Below, one piece after another: positions 17,763 through 25,950 of a stretch of DNA of 64,000 nt; position 1 is the stretch's first letter; the number at the start of each line of letters is the position of its first letter. The stretch lies in assembly GCA_900320055.1 (NCBI GenBank), contig ONQS01000008.1:32646-96645 (forward strand), written 5' to 3'. The notes below the pieces were generated by a model. That model searched no databases and was not told the DNA's origin. It saw only the letters and a program-made list of their open reading frames with translations. The DNA is from an uncultured Prevotellaceae bacterium. Lineage in GTDB: Bacteria; Bacteroidota; Bacteroidia; Bacteroidales; Muribaculaceae. Both the position numbers and the translations under genes were made by a program.

Positions 17763-19391
17763 ATGATCGAGAAATTTCATCGACTTGGTGTGGAGGAGTC
17801 GGCTGTCGAATTGCCGCGACAGTTCACCTGCCCGTTCTGCTATGAGCCGCACCCGCTGGCGCTGATGGCTGTCGAGCGGGTGCAGCGATATGTCGCTACG
17901 CGCGATGATTGGGCCGACGAACTGGCATCGGGCAAAATGCTCGGTGTGCTCGTGGTCCGGAATGATGAGGGCATTATAGGCTTTCTGGCGGCTTTCTCTG
18001 GCAATCTGGCGGGTAGCGTCAAGCATGATTACTTTGTGCCTCCTGTCTATGACTTGCTCGATCCCCAAGGCGAGTTCAAGCATGGCGAGGCGCAAATCAC
18101 CGCTATCAACCATGAGGTGGAGCGGCTGGAACACGCGCCCCAAAGGGCGGCTTTGCGGCGTCGGGAGGCGATTGCCAGACAAGAGATGGCTCAAGCGATT
18201 GCCGACTACAAGGCGTTGATGGCCAGTCACAAGCGTGGACGTGACGAGCGTCGGCAGGCTGGGCCGTTGACTGCCCAACAAGCAGAGGCCCTCTTGAATC
18301 AGAGCCGCTACGAGAAGGCCCAACTCAAGCGCATACGCCAGCACCATCAGGCCATGATTCAGAGCATTGTCGACGAGATAGCCGCCGCTGACCAGGAGAT
18401 CGATCAGTTAAAGGTTCGCCGCAAGGCGATGAGCGAGGCATTGCAGGAGCGCATCTTCCGACTCTTTGTCGTCAGCAATGCCCGTGGCGAGCGTCGCGAC
18501 CTGGTCGAGGTGTTCAAGCCCTTAGGTACCTTGCCGCCTGCCGGGGCGGGCGAGTGCTGTGCGCCGCGATTGCTCAACTATGCCTTCGGACATGGCTTGC
18601 GGCCTGTGTGCATGGCGGAGTTCTGGTGGGGTGAGTCGCCTGTGGGCGAGGTGCGTCACCATGGCCACTTCTATCCCGCTTGCCGCAGCAAGTGCAAGCC
18701 CATCCTGGAATATATGCTGCAAGGCCTCGATGTGGAGGATAATCCTCTCGAGAAACCTATGCGCGCCGCCACGCTCGATGTCGTCTACGATGACCAGTGG
18801 CTCACGGTGCTCAACAAGCCTTCGGGCATGCTCACCGTGCCGGGCAAGGCGCTCGACGATTCGTTACTCAGCCGTTATCAACTGGCCCACCCCGAGGCCT
18901 CGGGACCCATTGTCGTGCACCGGCTGGATCAGGAAACGTCGGGGCTCGTGGTTTTCGCTAAGGACAAGGCGGTACACAAGGCGCTGCAACAGCAGTTCGA
19001 GGCCCATACGATCCAGAAGCAGTACGTCGCCTTGCTCGAGGGACTGGTGCTTCTCGACGAGGGTGTCATCGATCTGCCCATTCGGCCCGATGTGGACGAC
19101 CGTCCGCGTCAGCGCGTCGATTACGGGCAGGGCAAGCCCGCCGTGACCCGATATCGTGTGCTGGAGCGCCGCGACGGTCACACGCTCATCGCTCTGCAGC
19201 CTCTCACTGGCCGCACCCATCAGTTGAGGGTACATTGCTCCCACCCGCAGGGCCTGAACTGTCCCATCGTGGGTGACCGCCTCTATGGTCGGGCGTCCTC
19301 CCGCTTGATGCTACATGCCCGTTCCGTCACCTTCGACCATCCTGTGACCAGCCGCTCGCTCTGCATCACTTGTCCGGTCCCGTTTCTGTAA
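17763..19391 (+). CDS. RluA-family pseudouridine synthase with a long N-terminal extension
   Basis: The C-terminal 230 residues are a standard RluA-type catalytic domain, with LNKPSGMLTVPGK, the active-site motif HRLDQETSG (catalytic Asp at about residue 389) and LTGRTHQLRVH. Such enzymes isomerise uridine to pseudouridine in rRNA or tRNA. The first 310 residues are an extension found in a subgroup of RluA proteins: it contains a CPFCYEPHP start, a middle section rich in Arg, Glu and Gln that looks like a coiled coil (about residues 110-235), and a CAPRLLNYAFGHGL segment before the catalytic part. No S4 domain is seen. The target nucleotide is unknown. The gene is alone between divergent xth and the TonB-like gene. 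Confidence 0.92.
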   Translation: MIEKFHRLGVEESAVELPRQFTCPFCYEPHPLALMAVERVQRYVATRDDWADELASGKMLGVLVVRNDEGIIGFLAAFSGNLAGSVKHDYFVPPVYDLLDPQGEFKHGEAQITAINHEVERLEHAPQRAALRRREAIARQEMAQAIADYKALMASHKRGRDERRQAGPLTAQQAEALLNQSRYEKAQLKRIRQHHQAMIQSIVDEIAAADQEIDQLKVRRKAMSEALQERIFRLFVVSNARGERRDLVEVFKPLGTLPPAGAGECCAPRLLNYAFGHGLRPVCMAEFWWGESPVGEVRHHGHFYPACRSKCKPILEYMLQGLDVEDNPLEKPMRAATLDVVYDDQWLTVLNKPSGMLTVPGKALDDSLLSRYQLAHPEASGPIVVHRLDQETSGLVVFAKDKAVHKALQQQFEAHTIQKQYVALLEGLVLLDEGVIDLPIRPDVDDRPRQRVDYGQGKPAVTRYRVLERRDGHTLIALQPLTGRTHQLRVHCSHPQGLNCPIVGDRLYGRASSRLMLHARSVTFDHPVTSRSLCITCPVPFL

Positions 19392-19517
19392 GGGTAAGCG
19401 GCTTTGACGGGAGCATCCTCTCAGAATTGAAAATGTTTACATTTTTTTTGAAATCAGCGAGTTTTAGCCAAAAAGACTGAAACAATGCTAATTGTTTGCA
19501 AAATTAAATTAAATCAT

Positions 19518-19548
19518 TTTGAAGTTTGCAATCGTAACTCTATATTTG
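19518..19548 (+). promoter_or_regulatory. Promoter for the TonB-like gene
   Basis: TTTG (19518-19521) and TATATTTG (19541-19548) are spaced by exactly 19 bases, a full Bacteroidetes-type promoter. The -7 box lies 60 bases upstream of the ATG at 19609. Confidence 0.75.
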
Positions 19549-19608
19549 CGGGGTAAATCACCGGGTTAACCCCGATTGATCTTAACATCTTTATCAATTA
19601 AATTGCCT

Positions 19609-20049
19609 ATGCTCAAACAATTACGCTTTGGATTATTGGCACTGATGACACTCGCAACGGTGTTGCCCTTGGCAGCACAGGTGCGTCACGTCACCACGGT
19701 CAACCCCCAATCTAAGCGCTCATACATGGAGGTCTATGAGTTTGACTACGTCGACATCCAGCCTCAGTTCCCTGGCGGCGAGCGTGGGCTTATCAACTTC
19801 ATCAACAAGACCAGGGAATATCCCTACCATGCTTACAAAAAGCGCATTCAGGGCCGTGTCCTGTGCAGTTTCATTGTGGGTACCGACGGCAAGGTGAGCG
19901 ATGTGCGTGTCATACGCGGTGCCGCCGACGAGAGCCTCAACCGAGAGGCCATCCGTGTCATTGCCGCCATGCCCAAGTGGAGCGTCGGCAAGGTGGGCAA
20001 GCATGCTGTGCCGGTGCGTGTGGTGCTGCCCATCAACTTCAGGCTCTAG
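19609..20049 (+). CDS. Small secreted protein with TonB C-terminal domain
   Basis: The 146-residue product has a cleavable signal peptide (LMTLATVLPLAAQ) instead of the membrane anchor and Pro-rich linker of a classical TonB, followed by a TonB C-terminal domain (about residues 60-146). Seen features are PQFPGGERGLINFI, the GRVLCSFIVGTDGKVSDV strand, VIRGADESLNREAIRVI (with one extra Ala) and PVRVVLPINFRL. Such stand-alone TonB_C proteins are common in Bacteroidetes; their role is unclear, perhaps periplasmic contacts with TonB boxes. I chose the ATG at 19609 over the in-frame TTG at 19576, because it starts directly at the signal peptide. It is monocistronic with its own promoter and terminator. 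Confidence 0.85.
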   Translation: MLKQLRFGLLALMTLATVLPLAAQVRHVTTVNPQSKRSYMEVYEFDYVDIQPQFPGGERGLINFINKTREYPYHAYKKRIQGRVLCSFIVGTDGKVSDVRVIRGAADESLNREAIRVIAAMPKWSVGKVGKHAVPVRVVLPINFRL

Positions 20050-20090
20050 TAGCAGCAACGCGACAAACCATATCAAGATAAAAGTCTCTA

Positions 20091-20118
20091 ACCGTCACTG
20101 CTGTGGCGGTTTTTTTTT
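20091..20118 (+). terminator. Rho-independent terminator after the TonB-like gene
   Basis: ACCGTCAC (20091-20098) pairs with GTGGCGGT (20103-20110), with one G-T pair and a 4-base loop, followed by eight further T bases. Confidence 0.85.
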
Positions 20119-20298
20119 ACGCACGGCGCGCTCTTTCCTCGGCAATCATCGTTCTGCAGGAAATGAGTGGGGACACCCACCACATCATCGCATGTCTGCT
20201 GAGGTGGAAACCTTGGCCCAGGCTACCGAAAAGCGTGGTCGTTACCTTCTCTTAATCAGCAATATCCCGATAACTTGCAATCAGTTAAAAAAAAGGTG

Positions 20299-20306
20299 TA
20301 TCTTTG
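20299..20306 (+). promoter_or_regulatory. -7 promoter box for the first C10 peptidase
   Basis: TATCTTTG, an exact consensus match, 60 bases upstream of the ATG at 20367. A weak CTTG lies at 20274-20277 (spacing 21). Confidence 0.6.
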
Positions 20307-20366
20307 CATCCTTATAATAATATCAATGGGCCAATTAATACCTTAACCAATAAACTTGAATGCTTT

Positions 20367-22748
20367 ATGAAAGAATTACTGATTCTCATCGCCCTCGCTT
20401 TGGCGACGTTACAAGGTCTGGCTGCCGACGTCAGCACGGCGACAGCCCAGCAGGTGGCACGGCGTTTCTTGAGCAACCGTGCTGCCAAGGGTACTCTCAA
20501 CGCCGCCTCACCCACTGTCAAATGGGTGCACAAGGAGGCCAATTCCAGCAATGCCAATCAGGCCGCTTACTATGTGATCAATACCGACCGCGGTTTCGTC
20601 ATCGTCTCGGGCGATGACCGTGCCCAGCAGATTCTCGCCTATGGTGACCGTCCTCTCGACGGCATGAGCAATCTGCCCGAGAACATGCGCTTCTGGCTCG
20701 GTCACTACAAGCAGCAGATGGAGTATCTGCAGGCCCACCCTGGCATGGTGGTCAAGAAACCCACATTCAAGGCCGGCCAGAGTGTTCAGCCCATGCTCGA
20801 TGCCATGTGGAACCAGAGTGAGCCCTATAATAATCTGTGTCCCAGGGATGGAGACAAAAACGCTATGACCGGTTGTGCCTGCACGTCGCTGGCTCAGGTG
20901 TTTAATTTCTGGAAGCATCCCACCGAGCCTACCGCTGTGGTGCCGGGTTACACCACCCGTAACGGCAAATTCACGCTGCCCGATCTGCCCTCTGTGACCT
21001 TTGACTGGGATAACATCCTGCCCACTTATACGTTTAATAATTACAATGATGCGAATGCTCTTGCCGTGGCCCAGTTGATGCGCTACATTGGCCAGGCCGA
21101 GCAGATGAACTATGACAAGACGGGTAGCGATGCCTGGGAGGATGACATCGTCAGAGCCTGCGAGATTCTCGGATATGACGACGCCTATGCCGTCTATAAG
21201 GCCACGATGAACTTCCAGACGGGCGACGAGACCACCTATATCAGCGACGAGGACTGGCATGCCATGATGGTCGAGGAACTGCTGGCGGGCCGTCCGTTTG
21301 TCTTCTGCGCCTTTGACTATACCCATGCTAATTCTTCCTACAGCGGTCATGCCTTCAATGTCGATGGTTACGACGCCAGCAATGGCACCTTCTCCATCAA
21401 CTGGGGCTGGAGCGGCGTGGGTAATGGCTACTTTGCCATGAACGCTTTTGCCAATCAGGGCGCTAACTATCACTTGGGACAGCGCATCGTGAAGAATATC
21501 AAGCCGGCAAAGGCGTCCGAGCCTGCTCTTAAGACCACTCCTGCTCTGATCTCCCTGGCCACACGTGTCGGTGAGCCGGTCACTGCCACCTTTACCGTCA
21601 AGGGGCGTGCGCTCTCCAGTGACGTGAAACTGACCGTCAATGATGCCGATGGCGTCTATAGCATTGATCCCGCTACCATCACGGCCAGTGCTGTCGTGGA
21701 TGGCTATGACGTCACGGTAACCTATGCGCCCCGAGTGGTGGGCAGCAATGAGGCCACGGTTACCTTGAGTGCCGATGGTGTTGATGATATGGTTCTCAGG
21801 CTGCATGGCGTGGCCTCCGAGGCTTATGAGTTGCAGGCTGTTGATCCCGTGATGTTGCCGGCCAGTGCGCAGTATGTCGGCAACAACTCGTTCCGTGCCG
21901 AGTGGGCCGACCAGACCGATCCCAACGAGGTTGTTAGTTACACCCTGCAAGTGGATGCCAAGCAAGACTATATGCTCCTGGGCGAGGCCGACTGGAGCAA
22001 TGTGGATAACGTTATCTCCGCACAGACCGCCAATGCGGCTCGTTATTTCCCCGAGGGATGGACTTTTGCGGGCGCTGATCTTTTTACCGAAGGCGAATAT
22101 ATCTCTATCAACGGCAATTTCAGTTTCTCGACACCAACCTATGACTTGACTGGATTTGATAAGGTGACCGTGGTGCTTACTGCCAAAATGGGTGGTTATT
22201 CAGCCTCAAAGTTTACCGTATCGACCAGTGTGGACTCAAAGGAGTTTGAGGTAACCGAGCGGACGTTTGGACAATTTGTGGCTGTGCTCGATTGTGGCAA
22301 GACCGACAAGGTGACCATCGCCAACAAGAGCGGCAACCCCTGCTTCCAGCACATGGTGATTTATGCCGGCGAATTGCCCGCCCCGCAACTGCGCGCCACC
22401 GAGAGCGGCGATGAGAGCCAGCGCACCATCACGGGCATCACCGACAGGTTCTACACCATCAACAACTTGACCCCTGGCGGCACCTATCTCTATAAGGTGA
22501 AGGCCCTCTATGCCAATGGAGCATGGAGTGCGTGGAGCAATGTCCAGGAGGTAACGCTGGCCGAGGGTGGCCAGACCTATGCCAAGGGCGATGTGAACAA
22601 GGATGGCTTTGTCAACATTACCGACGTGACCACGCTTATCGACATGCTCCTTAGCGACGAGTCGGCGCCCGAGGCAGATGTCGATGGCGACGGGACTGTC
22701 AGCATCACCGATGTGACCACGCTCATCGACTTGTTGCTGAGCGCTTAA
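20367..22748 (+). CDS. Secreted C10 (streptopain-type) cysteine peptidase with dockerin-like repeats, copy 1
   Basis: The 793-residue protein has a signal peptide (ALALATLQGLAAD), a SpeB-type propeptide (about 20-140, with AYYVINTDRGFVIVSGDDRA) and a C10 catalytic domain. The nucleophile is Cys170 in GCACTSLAQ, and the catalytic His328 lies in GHAFNVDGYD, followed by the Asn/Trp motif INWGWSG. After it come a 90-residue Ig-like module, a fibronectin-like FRAEWADQT module and a beta-sandwich. The last 60 residues are two calcium repeats (GDVNKDGFVNITDVT, ADVDGDGTVSITDVT). Family members are secreted as inactive precursors and cleave proteins broadly. The ATG at 20367 is chosen because it begins the signal peptide. 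It has its own promoter and terminator. Confidence 0.93.
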   Translation: MKELLILIALALATLQGLAADVSTATAQQVARRFLSNRAAKGTLNAASPTVKWVHKEANSSNANQAAYYVINTDRGFVIVSGDDRAQQILAYGDRPLDGMSNLPENMRFWLGHYKQQMEYLQAHPGMVVKKPTFKAGQSVQPMLDAMWNQSEPYNNLCPRDGDKNAMTGCACTSLAQVFNFWKHPTEPTAVVPGYTTRNGKFTLPDLPSVTFDWDNILPTYTFNNYNDANALAVAQLMRYIGQAEQMNYDKTGSDAWEDDIVRACEILGYDDAYAVYKATMNFQTGDETTYISDEDWHAMMVEELLAGRPFVFCAFDYTHANSSYSGHAFNVDGYDASNGTFSINWGWSGVGNGYFAMNAFANQGANYHLGQRIVKNIKPAKASEPALKTTPALISLATRVGEPVTATFTVKGRALSSDVKLTVNDADGVYSIDPATITASAVVDGYDVTVTYAPRVVGSNEATVTLSADGVDDMVLRLHGVASEAYELQAVDPVMLPASAQYVGNNSFRAEWADQTDPNEVVSYTLQVDAKQDYMLLGEADWSNVDNVISAQTANAARYFPEGWTFAGADLFTEGEYISINGNFSFSTPTYDLTGFDKVTVVLTAKMGGYSASKFTVSTSVDSKEFEVTERTFGQFVAVLDCGKTDKVTIANKSGNPCFQHMVIYAGELPAPQLRATESGDESQRTITGITDRFYTINNLTPGGTYLYKVKALYANGAWSAWSNVQEVTLAEGGQTYAKGDVNKDGFVNITDVTTLIDMLLSDESAPEADVDGDGTVSITDVTTLIDLLLSA

Positions 22749-22773
22749 GCCTGCGGTTTACCGATGATCTGAT

Positions 22774-22817
22774 ACAATGCCTCCAAAAGGTCGGTTCCCG
22801 ACTTTTGGGGGCATTGT
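22774..22817 (+). terminator. Terminator after C10 peptidase copy 1
   Basis: A 20-bp stem: ACAATGCCTCCAAAAG... pairs with ...CTTTTGGGGGCATTGT (22774 to 22817), with one bulged G, one G-T pair and a TTCC loop. The following sequence is only moderately T-rich. Confidence 0.7.
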
Positions 22818-22921
22818 GAATCATATCTCTTCTTCTCTGTCACATTGCAATGCAGAAATGGGGTTTGAGCCGACATTCTTCTACGGTTTTCATTTTTTTA
22901 ACGACTATTTGGGTCAAAAAT

Positions 22922-22953
22922 TTTGCATAGTTATAAAATAATGTATAAATTCG
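22922..22953 (+). promoter_or_regulatory. Promoter for C10 peptidase copy 2
   Basis: TTTG (22922-22925) and TAAATTCG (22946-22953) are spaced by 20 bases. The -7 box has one mismatch. The leader to the ATG at 23050 is about 90 bases and AT-rich. Confidence 0.5.
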
Positions 22954-23049
22954 CACCGTCTAATGACAGATAACTATTTATTTTACCGATGAATACCATT
23001 ACATTGCTTTTGATAACTAGTTATTAATCAACATATTAAACTTGTTTTT

Positions 23050-25416
23050 ATGAAAAAAATCCTATTACTCGCTGCTTTGTTGCTTGCCGTTATGCAGGTG
23101 ACAGCATCTAACGTGGACTTGGCTACCGCACAGGGTGCCGCACAGCGTTTCTTGATGAACAAGGCCGCCAAGGGCCGCTTCATGACATCGGCTCCCGCCG
23201 TTAAGTGGACGCACCAGGCCAAGAATTCAACCAATGCCGCTCTGACCGCGTACTATGTGGTAAACACCGAGGCTGGTTATGCGATCGTTGCCGGTGACAG
23301 CCGTGCTCGTGAAATCCTCGCTTATGGCGAAGGACAAATCCAGAGCATGAACGATCTGCCTGATGCCGTTCAGTACTTCTTGGACATCTATCAGAAGCAG
23401 ATGGAATACCTCCAGGCTCATCCCGGACTCATGGTACAGAAGACCGCTAACCGTGGCGGCATCTCTGTAGAACCTCTTCTGACTACTGCGTGGGCCCAAG
23501 ATAAGCCCTATAACATGAAGACCCCTAGAAAGGGTTCCGGCTCTAACCCCTATTGCAAGGTAGGCTGCTCGGCTGTGTCTTTGGCTCAGGTGATGAATTA
23601 TTGGAAGTATCCCGAGAAGTCACCCGCTCTGCCCGGTTACACGACAGAAACTCATGGTTATGTGATGGATCCTCTGCCCGAATACACCTTTCAATGGGAC
23701 CGTATGCGGGATACTTACCCCACCAGTAATAGTGGTATTGACCAAATGTCACAAGAAGATATTGATGCCATCAGTTGGTTGATGCTCTATACAGGCTATG
23801 CCATGAATATGGACTATGCTACAGACCAGAGCGGTGCGGAATATGATGAGATTGATCAGGCCATCCGCACTTTCGGATTTACTGGATATAGCATGGAGAT
23901 GAAGTGGGATTACGATGATGGTACTGTCAATTATACCGAAGAACAGTGGGCTGAACTGATTCAGTCTGAGTTGGTTGCTGGCCGACCCTTGGTATACTGT
24001 GCATTTGATATGCAGAGCGACTCTGCCGCTATTGCTGGTCATGCATTCAATGTAGACGGCTATAATGCAGAGAATGATACGTATCATGTGAACTTCGGCA
24101 TGTCTGCTGACAAGAATGGTTACTTTGCGCTGGATGCCTTCACAGTCGACAATGGCATGACTGTGTATAACTTCTATCCCTTGCTTTTCGCTGGTCTGCA
24201 GAAGCCTACAGGCCCTGCTGCTCCTCGCATGATTGTTTCTCCCTCGACTCTTAACATGGAGTGCTATGCTGGCGAGAACACTACTGCCACCTTTACTGTG
24301 GCAGGTCTTGACTTGACTGGTGACATCACCTTGACAGTTAATGATGCAAATAACGTGTTTACCACTGACGTCGCTACCATTGCACTTGCCGATGCTTCCA
24401 GCAAGACCATCACTGTGACCTATGCCCCTGAGGCTGTTGGCACCCACGAAGCAACCATTACGCTCAGCAGCGCTGGCGCCGAGGATGTAACCGTTACCCT
24501 CAAGGGTACTGCTACCAAGGCTCCCGTTGTGAAGTATGATCCCGTGATGCAACCCGCTACCGACATCAATCTGAACTCCTTCCGTGCCGTCTGGACTGAC
24601 CAGACCGCTGAGGGCGTAGCAAGTTACACTCTTGACGTCAAGGAGAAGCAGGCTGGCGCGCCCGAACTCCTCGCTGAGGTTGACTGGAGCAATGCTGTGG
24701 GTGACGGCGATGATGACCTGCCTGAGGGCTGGACTAGGGGTGATTACTCTATCTTCTTTGACGAGGGTGGTATGGCAATCACCAGTGATAGTTATATCAA
24801 AACCAATACCTTAGATATCGGTACCGATAAGGTTACTGTAGTATTTAAGGCTAAGAATTACTATTCGCATAGTGTGTCTACACTTACTGTGAAGACGAGC
24901 AAAGATCAGAAGCAATTCGATCTTACTCAACAATTTGTTGAATATACAGTTGTATTGGATTGCAATGAGAGTGACCAGATTGAATTCTTTGCTAATGCCA
25001 ATTATCCTACGATTCAGTCGATCCAGATCTATGCCGGCGAACTCCAGGCTCCCGCTCTGCGCGCTAACGTGACGGGCGATGCTAGCCACTATGTGATCAC
25101 GGGCATCACCGACAAGTACTACGATGTTAAGAACCTGAACAACGAGGGCACCTACGTCTACAAGGTAAAGGCTATTTACACCGATGGTACCGAGAGCAAG
25201 TGGAGCAACGCTGAGACCGTTACCCTCAAGGCTGGTGGACAGACCTATGCTCAGGGTGACGTGAACATGGACGGCAGCGTGAACATCTCCGATGTCACCG
25301 ACCTCATCGACATGCTCTTGAGTGACAACACCAAGCCTTCAGGCGACGTGAACGGTGATGGCAGCATTAACATCACTGACGTGACCGACCTTATCGACCT
25401 CTTGCTCAAGAATTAA
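23050..25416 (+). CDS. C10-type cysteine peptidase with dockerin-like repeats, copy 2, altered active-site loop
   Basis: This 788-residue paralog has the same order as copy 1: signal peptide (LLLAVMQVTAS), SpeB propeptide, C10 domain, Ig-like module, fibronectin-like module, beta-sandwich and two calcium repeats (GDVNMDGSVNISDVT, GDVNGDGSINITDVT). The nucleophile Cys173 (GCSAVSLAQ) and His331 (GHAFNVDGYN) are kept, and the Asn after them is kept (VNFGMSA). However, the usual GWSG after this Asn reads GMSA, so a Trp that is conserved in the other C10 copies here is missing. It may be active with changed specificity, or be a pseudo-enzyme. Its third base choice is less GC-rich than that of the neighbouring copies. 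Own promoter and strong terminator. Confidence 0.92.
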   Translation: MKKILLLAALLLAVMQVTASNVDLATAQGAAQRFLMNKAAKGRFMTSAPAVKWTHQAKNSTNAALTAYYVVNTEAGYAIVAGDSRAREILAYGEGQIQSMNDLPDAVQYFLDIYQKQMEYLQAHPGLMVQKTANRGGISVEPLLTTAWAQDKPYNMKTPRKGSGSNPYCKVGCSAVSLAQVMNYWKYPEKSPALPGYTTETHGYVMDPLPEYTFQWDRMRDTYPTSNSGIDQMSQEDIDAISWLMLYTGYAMNMDYATDQSGAEYDEIDQAIRTFGFTGYSMEMKWDYDDGTVNYTEEQWAELIQSELVAGRPLVYCAFDMQSDSAAIAGHAFNVDGYNAENDTYHVNFGMSADKNGYFALDAFTVDNGMTVYNFYPLLFAGLQKPTGPAAPRMIVSPSTLNMECYAGENTTATFTVAGLDLTGDITLTVNDANNVFTTDVATIALADASSKTITVTYAPEAVGTHEATITLSSAGAEDVTVTLKGTATKAPVVKYDPVMQPATDINLNSFRAVWTDQTAEGVASYTLDVKEKQAGAPELLAEVDWSNAVGDGDDDLPEGWTRGDYSIFFDEGGMAITSDSYIKTNTLDIGTDKVTVVFKAKNYYSHSVSTLTVKTSKDQKQFDLTQQFVEYTVVLDCNESDQIEFFANANYPTIQSIQIYAGELQAPALRANVTGDASHYVITGITDKYYDVKNLNNEGTYVYKVKAIYTDGTESKWSNAETVTLKAGGQTYAQGDVNMDGSVNISDVTDLIDMLLSDNTKPSGDVNGDGSINITDVTDLIDLLLKN

Positions 25417-25450
25417 TCTTTCGCTTAGATTGATTTTGCATAACTAAATC

Positions 25451-25488
25451 GGTTGGGCATGGGCTAACGCTCGTGCCCAACCTTTTTT
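25451..25488 (+). terminator. Rho-independent terminator after C10 peptidase copy 2
   Basis: GGTTGGGCATGGGC (25451-25464) pairs with GCTCGTGCCCAACC (25469-25482), with two wobble pairs and a TAAC loop, followed by TTTTTT. Confidence 0.9.
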
Positions 25489-25525
25489 GATAGATCTCCC
25501 GATAAAAGGTGGAGGCTGAGCGTGT

Positions 25526-25715
25526 CCCTCCCTGGTCGTCTATGCCGCGACTCAGTCGCGCCCCTCCAGCCCCTCCCTCCCCTCCAGTCCCTCCAGCCCC
25601 TCCATCCCGTCCAGTCCGTCCCTCCCGTCCCTCCCCTCCCTGGTCGTCTATGCCGCGACTCAGTCGCGGCCCCTCCAGTTCGTCCAGTCCGTCCATTCCG
25701 TCCAGCCCGTGGCTC
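25526..25715. repeat. Two hairpin elements 108 bp apart with a 9-bp pyrimidine minisatellite
   Basis: Element 1 (25526-25560) is CCCTCCCTGGTCGTCTATGC followed by the hairpin CGCGAC-TCA-GTCGCG. Element 2 (25634-25670) repeats the same leader with the longer hairpin GCCGCGAC-TCA-GTCGCGGC. Between them, 25561-25641 is an uninterrupted run of nine 9-bp units of the type CCCCTCCAG/TCCCTCCAG/CCCGTCCAG; four more units follow element 2 (25671-25706). The leader plus hairpin recurs at 38266-38303. This looks like a dispersed repeat family; the strand-biased tract (nearly no A or G) could form unusual DNA structure. Confidence 0.85.
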
Positions 25716-25835
25716 ACCCCATAAAAGGCAACCTCTAGGTCGCAAAAATCTTGCTGAAATCTATAGGGCCGGCAAAAATGCTTATTTTTTCCAATAATTA
25801 TAGTTAAAATTGTTGCTGTTTTGTTGTTTTTGGTG

Positions 25836-25843
25836 TACTTTTG
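25836..25843 (+). promoter_or_regulatory. -7 promoter box for C10 peptidase copy 3
   Basis: TACTTTTG, an exact consensus match, with a TTG 20 bases upstream (25813-25815). The leader to the ATG at 25951 is about 100 bases. Confidence 0.6.
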
Positions 25844-25950
25844 CCAACGTTTTGATTTTCGCTCATGAGCAAGGAGCATTCGTAATCAACATTAATTGGC
25901 TGAAGCCAGATAATTAATAACCTAATAACCAAATATTTAAAATTTTATTT

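Larger units (their letters stand above)
20050..20366. other. Gene-free stretch between the TonB-like and first C10 peptidase genes
   Basis: It holds the terminator at 20091-20118 and the promoter box at 20299-20306. I see nothing I can name in 20119-20270. Confidence 0.6.
22749..23049. other. Gene-free stretch between C10 peptidase copies 1 and 2
   Basis: It contains the terminator at 22774-22817 and the promoter at 22922-22953, followed by an AT-rich leader of about 90 bases. I see no small gene or RNA motif in it. Confidence 0.6.
25417..25950. other. 534-bp gene-free stretch between C10 copies 2 and 3
   Basis: In order it holds the terminator (25451-25488), a composite repeat block of two hairpin elements and 9-bp minisatellites (25526-25715), and an AT-rich promoter region with a -7 box at 25836-25843. 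No gene is credible here: the reading frames seen in the block are low-complexity products of the 9-bp period. Confidence 0.75.

Noticed and set aside
20119-20298. Possible small RNA in the spacer before C10 copy 1
   Set aside because: No promoter-terminator pair that would define a transcript, and no recognisable structure; nothing beyond chance pairing.
25464-25745. Minus-strand frame with a collagen-like Gly-rich product
   Set aside because: The Gly-x-x pattern is produced by the 9-bp minisatellite, it has no start context or promoter, and overlaps the hairpin elements.
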